DNA from: CAWJKP01 sp963843465
Lineage (GTDB): Bacteria > Planctomycetota > Planctomycetia > Pirellulales > Thermoguttaceae
NCBI GenBank assembly: GCA_963843465.1
Contig: CAWJKP010000002.1
Span: 1,674,001-1,738,000, forward strand
Direction: 5' to 3'
DNA: 64,000 bases
A program made the position numbers and the translations under genes. This document shows, in pieces, positions 41,805 through 48,863 of the stretch; position 1 is the first letter of the stretch; each line of letters starts with the position of its first letter. Below the pieces are notes generated by a model. The model saw nothing but the letters and a program-made list of their open reading frames with translations, ran no database searches and had not been told where the DNA came from.

Positions 41805-42632
41805 TCAATGATTGATTTCCCCTCGGGTTCTTACCCTGATCCGCAGAGAGCCGGGGACCTCCTCCTCCGAGACAACATACAAGTACCCGCCGCCGCAGCC
41901 GGAGTACATCGCCCCGGGATACCTGGACTGGTAGTACACGAGCAGCGCCGGCAGGTCGACGGTGAGCGTGGGATGCCGGACCGTCTGCGGCACGATCGCC
42001 TCCCAGCATTTCATGCACTCGTTCATCGAGGCCCCCAAGGCTTGGGCGTCCCTGCAGAGGATCGCGTCGTAACAGTCCTTGCCCGAACGGCCCAGGCGGC
42101 AGATCCACTGGGAATTGAGGTTCTTCACCCCCAGGGGGTTGTAGCCTTCCGGCCGCGGCGCCACGGGGACCATCCGGATCACCCGCTCCAGCCAGCGGGC
42201 GATCCCGGGATCATTATTGGACTCGACGTGCGTGGGGAACACTCCGCCCTCGTGCGAAACGTCGAAGTCCAAGCGCGAGACGCCCGGGTAGATCAGGCCG
42301 ATCATGTCCTGCGAGCCGGAGGGCTCCGGCTTGCCGCGGTTCTCTTCGGCGTACAGTTCCCGCACCAGCTCGGCGGGGTCCCGCTGGGGCAGTTTCCCCT
42401 GCCAAAGCCGCAGGGCCACGTAGCGGGTGCCGGTCGCCATGCCGGAGCGGTCCATGAAGCGGAAGGTGGGTTCCAACGCCACCACCACCATCGAGCCGGG
42501 TGGCGAAGGATTCCAGCGGGAGACGAACGGCTGGTCGATCCAGCCGCCGGCAAGAGCCATACGGTAGGGGATCGCGCCGATCAGGCCGGTGAGGTTGGGG
42601 GCGGCTGAGGACTGCATGGTTTCACGCCACAT
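41805..42632 (-). CDS. GHMP kinase-like protein (HddA-like), atypical
   Basis: 275 aa from ATG 42632; a second ATG at 42617 is equally possible, and upstream in-frame sequence is a palindromic repeat. N-terminus LTGLIGAIPYRMALAGGWID matches the RxPLRISFAGGGTD-type start of D-glycero-D-manno-heptose-7-phosphate kinases. EPSGSQDMIGLIYPGVSRLD corresponds to the GKQDQ motif and YPGAMYSGCGGGYLYVV to the C-terminal glycine motif. The GLGSSSA ATP loop is replaced by MATGTRYV, so activity is doubtful or uses altered nucleotide binding. Between cytidylyltransferase and epimerase genes, it probably belongs to one nucleotide-sugar pathway. Confidence 0.65.
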   Translation of the reverse strand: MWRETMQSSAAPNLTGLIGAIPYRMALAGGWIDQPFVSRWNPSPPGSMVVVALEPTFRFMDRSGMATGTRYVALRLWQGKLPQRDPAELVRELYAEENRGKPEPSGSQDMIGLIYPGVSRLDFDVSHEGGVFPTHVESNNDPGIARWLERVIRMVPVAPRPEGYNPLGVKNLNSQWICRLGRSGKDCYDAILCRDAQALGASMNECMKCWEAIVPQTVRHPTLTVDLPALLVYYQSRYPGAMYSGCGGGYLYVVSEEEVPGSLRIRVRTRGEINH

Positions 42633-42658
42633 CACGATAGGTTGATTGCTGCGTCTCT

Positions 42659-42780
42659 TGTGGTGCAGGCATCTCGCCTGCAATCTCCGCGCAGGCGGGA
42701 CGCCTGCACCACAAGGTGCTAACCTGTTGACCACGACTGGTGGGCCGGCGGCCGCCACGGCGGCCTGGTCCCACCCTACG
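42659..42780. repeat. Two adjacent palindromic repeats of different families
   Basis: 42659-42714: TTGTGGTGCAGGCATCTCGC... facing ...GACGCCTGCACCACAA. 42738-42780: TGGTGGGCCGGCGGCCGCCA...GGTCCCACCCTACG, the reverse of the GTAGGGTGGGAC family. Both families recur at 60751-60976, where one lies inside the other. Confidence 0.85.
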
Positions 42781-42785
42781 ATGCC

Positions 42786-43838
42786 TCACGCCACGTCGCG
42801 AACGGTCCGCTTGCCGGCCTTGCGATCGTAGTACTGCTGTTGGATCCAGGCGTAGGTCTTTTCCAGGCCTTCGTCCAGCGGCGTGGTCGGCTCCCAATGC
42901 AGGATCCGCTGGATCATGGTGTTGTCGCTGTTGCGGCCGCCGACTCCCTTGGGGGCGTGCGGGTCGTAGGTGCGGCGGAGCTTGACGCCGCCGATCCGCT
43001 CGGCGAGGCTCGCCAGGTCGTTGATCGTGACCAGCTCGCTGGAGCCGAGATTGATGGGCGTGGCGATCAGCTCCTCGCAGTGCATGATCCTGTCGATGCC
43101 CTGGGTGCAGTCGTCGATGTACATGAAGCTGCGGGTCTGCGTGCCGTCGCCCCAGATTTCAATCGAGTCGCCTCCGGTGTCCTTGGCTTCGATCACCTTG
43201 CGGCACATGGCGGCCGGGGCCTTCTCCCGGCCGCCGTCCCAGGTGCCGTGGGGACCGTAGACGTTGTGGAAGCGGGCGATGGCCGTCTTCATGCCCCGCT
43301 CGGCCCAGTATTCCTGGCAGAACATCTCCGACATCAGCTTCTCCCAGCCGTAGCCCCGCTCGGCCATCGCCGGGTAGGCGTCGGACTCCTTCAAGGCCCG
43401 CGACTGCGGGTCCTTTTGCAGCTCGGTGTTGTAGGCGCAGGCCGAGGAAGAGAAGAAGTAGCGCGACGCGCCCGCCTGGTAAGCGGCCTCGATCATCTGT
43501 GTATTGATGAGGATGCTCCGCAGGCACTGGATGCGGAACCGCTCGATGAAGCCCATCCCGCCCATGTCCGCCGCGAGGTTGTAGACCTCGACCGCGCCTT
43601 CGCAGACGCGGCGGCAGTGGGCCTCCTGGCTGACGTCCAGCGACAGGCTCTCGACGCCCGGCACTCGCTGGTACCAATCGGGCAGGGGCTTCTTGTCGAC
43701 CGCGCGGATCCGCGTGAAGCCGCGGTCGTGGAAGTAGCGGACCAAGGCCCCGGCAATGAAGCCGCCGGCCCCGGTGATGGCGATCAGCCCGTCCTTGTTC
43801 AGGCCCGTCTCTTCGGCAGTGGCAAGGGATGGTGGCAT
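42786..43838 (-). CDS. GDP-mannose 3,5-epimerase-like SDR enzyme
   Basis: 350 aa from ATG 43838 (AAAGGA six bases upstream). Extended SDR. NAD-binding ITGAGGFIAGALVRYF; the GME hallmark YNLAADMGGMGFIE; catalytic SSSACAYN and YGWEKLMSEMFCQEY (YxxxK); GGREKAPAAMCRKVI and WGDGTQTRSFMYIDDC in the substrate region. GME converts GDP-mannose to GDP-L-galactose and GDP-L-gulose. manC and manA nearby would supply GDP-mannose. First gene of the minus-strand sugar group. Confidence 0.87.
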   Translation of the reverse strand: MPPSLATAEETGLNKDGLIAITGAGGFIAGALVRYFHDRGFTRIRAVDKKPLPDWYQRVPGVESLSLDVSQEAHCRRVCEGAVEVYNLAADMGGMGFIERFRIQCLRSILINTQMIEAAYQAGASRYFFSSSACAYNTELQKDPQSRALKESDAYPAMAERGYGWEKLMSEMFCQEYWAERGMKTAIARFHNVYGPHGTWDGGREKAPAAMCRKVIEAKDTGGDSIEIWGDGTQTRSFMYIDDCTQGIDRIMHCEELIATPINLGSSELVTINDLASLAERIGGVKLRRTYDPHAPKGVGGRNSDNTMIQRILHWEPTTPLDEGLEKTYAWIQQQYYDRKAGKRTVRDVA

Positions 43839-43877
43839 GGCGGTCCTTTCCGGTGGTAAGGGCGGTATCGGATCAAG

Positions 43878-43933
43878 GTAGTAGGCACACGCCGTGTGCC
43901 GTTCTGCGCGGCACACGGCATGTGCCTGCTACC
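43878..43933. repeat. Palindromic repeat (GGCACACGCCGTGTGCC family)
   Basis: GGTAGTAGGCACACGCCGTG...CACGGCATGTGCCTGCTACC, with nested palindromes. Upstream of the epimerase start. Confidence 0.85.
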
Positions 43934-43995
43934 TTCCAATCGCGTCGCGGCTCATGCCTGCCAGAACTTGTCTTGGGAAGCTGCGGCAGGTACAT

Positions 43996-44130
43996 TAACC
44001 CGGATTATACACGGCCTTGGCAGCTCGGGCGCACGGTGCGTCACACTAGCCCGACGCGCAAGGGACGGTAAGTCGTTGTCGTTCCATCGCTTGCGCGTCG
44101 GGCTCGTGTTCGGCCGCGAATGATCCTGGT
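43996..44130. repeat. MITE-like element, copy 1
   Basis: Begins TAACCCGGATTATACACGGC, holds the inner pair CTAGCCCGACGCGCAAG / CTTGCGCGTCGGGCT, and ends GAATGATCCTGGT. The same order of parts recurs at 62635-62767. About 135 bp, no ORF. It lies between the epimerase and RbsD-like genes. Confidence 0.75.
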
Positions 44131-44153
44131 CAAGATAATCAACGAGTCCACCC

Positions 44154-44543
44154 ATGCTCAAGACCGGCATTCTCAATCCGCAGGTCAATTCGCTGCTCAG
44201 CCGCGTGCGGCATACCAATACCCTGGTGATTGCCGATCGCGGATTCCCCTCCTGGCCCCATCTGGAAACCATCGACATCTCGCTGGTCGACGACATCCCC
44301 AGGGTGCTCGACGTGCTGCGGGCGATCCGGGCCAATTTCGTCATCGGCAAGGCGTGGATGGCCGAAGAGTTCCTGCGGAACAATAGCGAGGAGATCCGCG
44401 AGGCATTCGCCGCGGCGTTGCAGGGCATTCCCTTGATCCACGAGCCGCACCTGGAGTTTAAGAGACGCGTCCCCCAGGCGACGGGTCTGATCCGCACGGG
44501 AGAGACGGTTCAATACGCCAACCTGATCCTCGAATCGGCGTAG
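44154..44543 (+). CDS. RbsD/FucU-family sugar mutarotase-like protein
   Basis: 129 aa. RbsD-type pyranase fold: MLKTGILNPQVNSLLSRVRH contains the typical start, then TLVIADRGFPSWPH (the His/Asp catalytic patch), ETIDISLVDDIPRVLDVL and a C-terminal VQYANLILES with the conserved Tyr-x-Asn. RbsD and FucU interconvert sugar anomers (ribose, fucose). No transporter or kinase gene adjoins, so the sugar is unknown. ATG 44154. Confidence 0.85.
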   Translation: MLKTGILNPQVNSLLSRVRHTNTLVIADRGFPSWPHLETIDISLVDDIPRVLDVLRAIRANFVIGKAWMAEEFLRNNSEEIREAFAAALQGIPLIHEPHLEFKRRVPQATGLIRTGETVQYANLILESA

Positions 44544-44556
44544 CCGTTGATCGATA

Positions 44557-44603
44557 TAACACCTTTACTCATAAGATGTTATGCTATGCTAAGGCATAAC
44601 CTA
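44557..44603. repeat. Palindromic repeat, decayed copy of the 35923 family
   Basis: ATAACACCTTTACTCATAAG...ATGTTATGCTATGCTAAGGC, ending ATAACCTA. It keeps the inverted ATAAC arms but with mismatches. Lies between the RbsD-like and TPR genes. Confidence 0.55.
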
Positions 44604-44717
44604 TGCCCCGGCCCACCAGGATCGAGGATGTCCACAAACCATTTCTCCAGCCCCGGAAGTCGTTACACCCTGGCCTCGACGGGTTTCATTTCGTTTCCAG
44701 CCAAGATGGTTTACGTT

Positions 44718-47290
44718 ATGGCAACAATTTCCGAAGCATTGGCGATTGCCATCCAACACCATCAAGCCGGCCGGTTGCAAGCCGCTGAGCAGATCTACCG
44801 GCAGATTCTCGCGCTCCAGCCCAATCATGCCGAGGCGTGGCATCTGCTTGGCTTCATCGCCCACCAAGTGGGCAAGCACGAGATTGCCGTGGAGTACATC
44901 GGACGGGCGATCGGACTGAACAACGCCAATGCCGCCTTCCATAACAACTTGGGGGAGGCGTATCGTGCCTTGTGTAGGATTCCTGACGCGCTGGACTGCT
45001 ACCGCCGGGCACTGGAACTGAAGCCGGACTTTGCCGACGCACGCTACAACCTGGGCATTGCCTTCTGGAACCAGGGGAAGCTGGACGAGGCGGTCGCCTG
45101 CTACCGCCGGGCGCTGGAACTGCGGCCGGATGATTTCCGAATCCTCAATAACCTGGGCGTCGCCTTGAAGGATCAGGGAGCCCTGGAGGAGGCCGTCGCC
45201 TGCTTCCGGCAGGTGCTGCAACTGCGGCCCAACAACGTCGAGCCTTACAACGGCTTGGGCACGGCCTTGCAGGCGCAGGGGAAGCTGGACGAGGCGGTCG
45301 CCTGCTACCGCCGGGCGCTGGAACTCCGGCCGGATGATTTCCAAATCCTCAATAACCTGGGAGCTGCCTTGAAGGATCAGGGGAGTCTGGAAGAGGCAAT
45401 GGCCTGCTATCGCCGGGCATTGCAACTGAAGCCGGATTATGCCGAGGCGCACAACAACCTGGGCCTGGTTTTGAAGGACCAGGGGAAGCTGGACGAAGCG
45501 GTCGCCTGCTACCGCCAGGCACTGCAACTGAAGCCGGACTTCGCCGCGGCGCACAACAACCTGGGCATTGCCTTGAAGGACCAGGAGGAGCCGGACGAAG
45601 CGGTCGCCTGCTACCGCCGGGCACTGCAACTGAAGCCGGACTTCGCCGAGGCGCACAACAACCTCGGCATTGTGTTGAAGGACCAGAGGAAGCCGGACGA
45701 AGCGGTTGCCTGCTACCGCCAGGCCCTGCAACTGAAGCCGGACTTCGCCGAGGCACACTACAACCTGGGCAATGCCTTCCACGATCAGGGGAAACCGGGC
45801 GAAGCGGTCGTCTGCCACCGCCGGGCACTGCAACTGAAGCCGGACTATGCCGAGGCCCACAACAACTTGGGCAATGCGCTCAACGATCGGGGGAAGGTGG
45901 ACGAAGCAGTCGCCTGCCACCGCCGGGCGCTGGAACTGAAGCCGGACTATGCTGAGGCCCACAACAACCTGGGCGTTGCCTTGCAGAACCAGGGGAAGCT
46001 GGACGAAGCGGTCGCCTGCTACCGCCGGGCATTGGAACTCAAACCGGACCTCGTCTCGGCACACAGCAACCTGCTCTGTACGCTCCAGTATTGCACGGGC
46101 GTAACGCCAGCGGGATTAGCCGACGCCCATGCCCAGTACGATCGCCAGCACGCGGCGCCCTGCGCGGTGCCCTCGCGCAGCATGAGAACGTCCGTGATCG
46201 TCATCGTCGGCTCCGTTTGGGCTTTATTTCGCCCGATCTGGGGCGGCATCCCGTCGGCTATTTCCTCGTCCGTGTCTTGGAGAGCCTGAGGCAAGAACAG
46301 CATGAGACGATCTGTTACTCCGACCGAATCGTTAAGGACAATTTGACCCTTCGTCTTCAAGCCGCCGCGACCCAATGGCACGATGTGATCGGCATCAGCG
46401 ACCAGCAGTTGGCGGAACGGATCCGCGCGGACCGCATCGACATCCTTTTCGACCTGGCAGGGCACACGGCTCACAACCGGCTGCTGGTCTTCGCCCGCAA
46501 ACCGGCCCCGATTCAAATCACCTGGATCGGCTATGAAGGGACGACCGGCTTGGCGGCGATGGACTACCTGCTCGCCGATCGCCACGTGGTCCCGCAAGGG
46601 ACCGAGCACTACTATCGGGAGCGCGTATTGCGGATGCCGGAGGGCTATCTCTGTTACGATCCGCCGGGCGCAGCGCCGCCGGCCGGTCCGCCGCCCTCGT
46701 TGGCAAAGGGATATGCGACCTTCGGCAGCTTCAACAATCCGGCCAAGGTCGGGCGGGAAGTGGTGGCGGTTTGGGCGGAAATCCTCCGCCGGGCACCGAC
46801 CGCGCGGTTAGTGTTGAAGTATCGCGGGCTGGGCGACCCGACCGTGAAAAGGCGGTATCTCGATCTCTTTGCCGACCACGACGTGGAACCGCAACGGCTG
46901 GATTTGTTGCCGCCCAGTTCGTACGCGGAGTATCTGGCGACGTACCAGCAGGTGGACGTAGCGCTGGATCCCTTTCCCTTTTCCGGCAGCGTCACGACCT
47001 GCGACGCGTTATGGATGGGCGTGCCGGTGGTGAGCTGTCCCGGCGAGACCTTTGCCAGCCGGCATTCGCTCAGCCACCTGTCCAACGTGGGTTTGACGGA
47101 GACCATTGCCCACGACTTGAACGAGTATGTGGAAGTGGCTCTTTCGTTGGCGGGCGACGTGCCGCGACTGGCCATGCTGCGGGCGGGCTTGCGGCAGCGG
47201 ATGGCTGCCTCGCCCCTTTGCGATGGGAAGCGATTTGCGACCAATTTGGTGTCAATACTGCACGACGCCTGGGAACAGTGGGCAGGGTAG
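44718..47290 (+). CDS. TPR-GT41 (SPINDLY/OGT-like) glycosyltransferase, frameshifted
   Basis: Start ATG 44718 (MATISEALAIAIQHHQAGRL), identical to both neighbours. About 13 TPRs of 34 residues, consensus HNNLG.AL.DQGKLDEAVACYRRALELKPD, encoded by near-identical 102-bp repeats. The frame breaks at about 46161: here GCGGCGCCCTGCGCGG, but GCGGCGCCCTTGCGCGG in the intact paralogue (about 49996), a missing T. The remainder (LRLGFISPDLGRHPVGYFLV, DILFDLAGHTAHNRLLVFAR, APIQITWIGYEGTTGLAAMD) is a GT41 O-GlcNAc-transferase-like domain to 47290. Restored length is 857 aa. Confidence 0.85.
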
Positions 47291-47293
47291 CCA

Positions 47294-48853
47294 ATGGCAA
47301 CGATTTCCGAAGCATTGGCGATTGCGATCCAACACCATCAAGCCGGCCGGCTGCAAGCTGCCGAGCAGATCTATCGGCAGATTCTCGCCGTCGAGCCGAA
47401 TCATGCCGATGCACTGCATCTGCTTGGAGTGGCCAGTTACCAGCTTGGAGAGTACGAAGCTGGAATTGAGTGCATGAGGCGCGCCATCGCGCTCATGCCA
47501 AACCGGGCCGACGCGCACGACAACCTGGGCAAAGCATTGAGAGAACGGGGGCGGCTTGCAGAGGCGGTTGCGTGCTGCCAACGAGCCCTCGAGTTGAAGC
47601 CGGACTATGCCGAGGCACACAACAACCTGGGTGCCGCTTTCCAGGAGCAGGGAAAACTGGACGAAGCGGTCGCCTGCTACCGCCGGGCACTGCAACTGAA
47701 GCCGGATTATGCCAAGGCACACAACAATCTGGGCATCGCTTTCACGGACCAGGGGAAGCTCGACGAGGCGATCGCCTGCTACCGCCGGGCCTTACAACTG
47801 AAACCGGACTATGACGAGGCACACAACAACCTGGGCGCCGCTTTCCACAACCAGGGGAAGCTCGATGAGGCGATTGCCTGCTACCGCCGGGCCTTGCAAC
47901 TGAAACCGGATTACGCCGAGGCGCACAAGAACTGCGGACACGCCTGGCTGCTGGCCGGGGATTGGCAACGCGGTTGGCCGGAATACCAGTGGCGCTGGCA
48001 GACGAGGAACTTCCCTCCGCGGCCCTTTTCTCAACCCCTGTGGAACGGAGAGCCTCTGGCCGGAAAGACGATCTTGCTGCACGCCGAGCAGGGGCTGGGC
48101 GATACGATCCAGTTCATCCGCTATGCGTCGATCGTCAAGCAGCATGGTGGAACGGTCATTGTGGAATGCCAGAAGCTGCTGCTCGGGCTATTGGAAGGGT
48201 GCCCCGGCGTCGATCGACTGGCCGCACAAGGGGATGCTCTTCCCGCATTCGATGTCCACGCCCCTCTGCTAAGCGTGCCCGGCATTCTCAACACCTCCCC
48301 GGAGACAGTCCCGGCGAGGATACCCTATCTGCTTGCCAAACCGGCGCTCCTTGAACCATGGCGAACGAGGCTGATCGAGTTCGGCGGTCTCAAGATCGGT
48401 ATTGCCTGGCGGGGCAGTCCAGAACACCGCAAGGACCGTGCCCGCTCGATCCCGTTGAGTTGCTTCGAGCCGCTTGCCAGCTTGCCGGCTATCCACCTGG
48501 TTAGCCTGCAAAAAGGGGCGGGGGCGGAGGAGTTGCAAGAGGTGCGCGACCACTTTCCGGTCACGGACCTGGGCGGCCGTTTGCAAGACTTTATGGACAC
48601 CGCGGCCGTGCTGGCGAATCTGGACCTGGTGACCACCTGTGATACGGCGGTCGCCCACCTGGCCGGGGCCCTGGGCGTTCCCGTCTGGGTCGCGCTACCC
48701 TTCGTTCCCGACTGGCGGTGGCTCCTGGACCGCAGCGACACTCCCTGGTATCCGACGATGCGGCTCTTCCGGCAGAAGAAGCCGGGGGATTGGGCGGGCG
48801 TGTTCGAGGAGATCAAGACCGCGTTGTCCTCGCGGCTTCAGGCCAGAGAGTAG
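47294..48853 (+). CDS. TPR-GT9-like glycosyltransferase
   Basis: 519 aa, starting 4 bp after the previous stop. Residues 1-220 hold about six TPRs almost identical in DNA to the start of the next gene. After the last repeat (HKNCGHAWLLAGDWQRGWPE) comes a GT-B domain like ADP-heptose transferases: LLHAEQGLGDTIQFIRYASI, KIGIAWRGSPEHRKDRARSI, DLVTTCDTAVAHLAGALGVP, VWVALPFVPDWRWLLDR. This TPR-GT9 layout is common in planctomycetes and other bacteria; acceptor unknown (protein or glycan). Confidence 0.85.
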   Translation: MATISEALAIAIQHHQAGRLQAAEQIYRQILAVEPNHADALHLLGVASYQLGEYEAGIECMRRAIALMPNRADAHDNLGKALRERGRLAEAVACCQRALELKPDYAEAHNNLGAAFQEQGKLDEAVACYRRALQLKPDYAKAHNNLGIAFTDQGKLDEAIACYRRALQLKPDYDEAHNNLGAAFHNQGKLDEAIACYRRALQLKPDYAEAHKNCGHAWLLAGDWQRGWPEYQWRWQTRNFPPRPFSQPLWNGEPLAGKTILLHAEQGLGDTIQFIRYASIVKQHGGTVIVECQKLLLGLLEGCPGVDRLAAQGDALPAFDVHAPLLSVPGILNTSPETVPARIPYLLAKPALLEPWRTRLIEFGGLKIGIAWRGSPEHRKDRARSIPLSCFEPLASLPAIHLVSLQKGAGAEELQEVRDHFPVTDLGGRLQDFMDTAAVLANLDLVTTCDTAVAHLAGALGVPVWVALPFVPDWRWLLDRSDTPWYPTMRLFRQKKPGDWAGVFEEIKTALSSRLQARE

Positions 48854-48863
48854 GCATGGCGGC

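Noticed and set aside
42633..42758. N-terminal extension of the GHMP kinase-like gene
   Set aside because: The extra codons are the translation of a palindromic repeat, not conserved protein.
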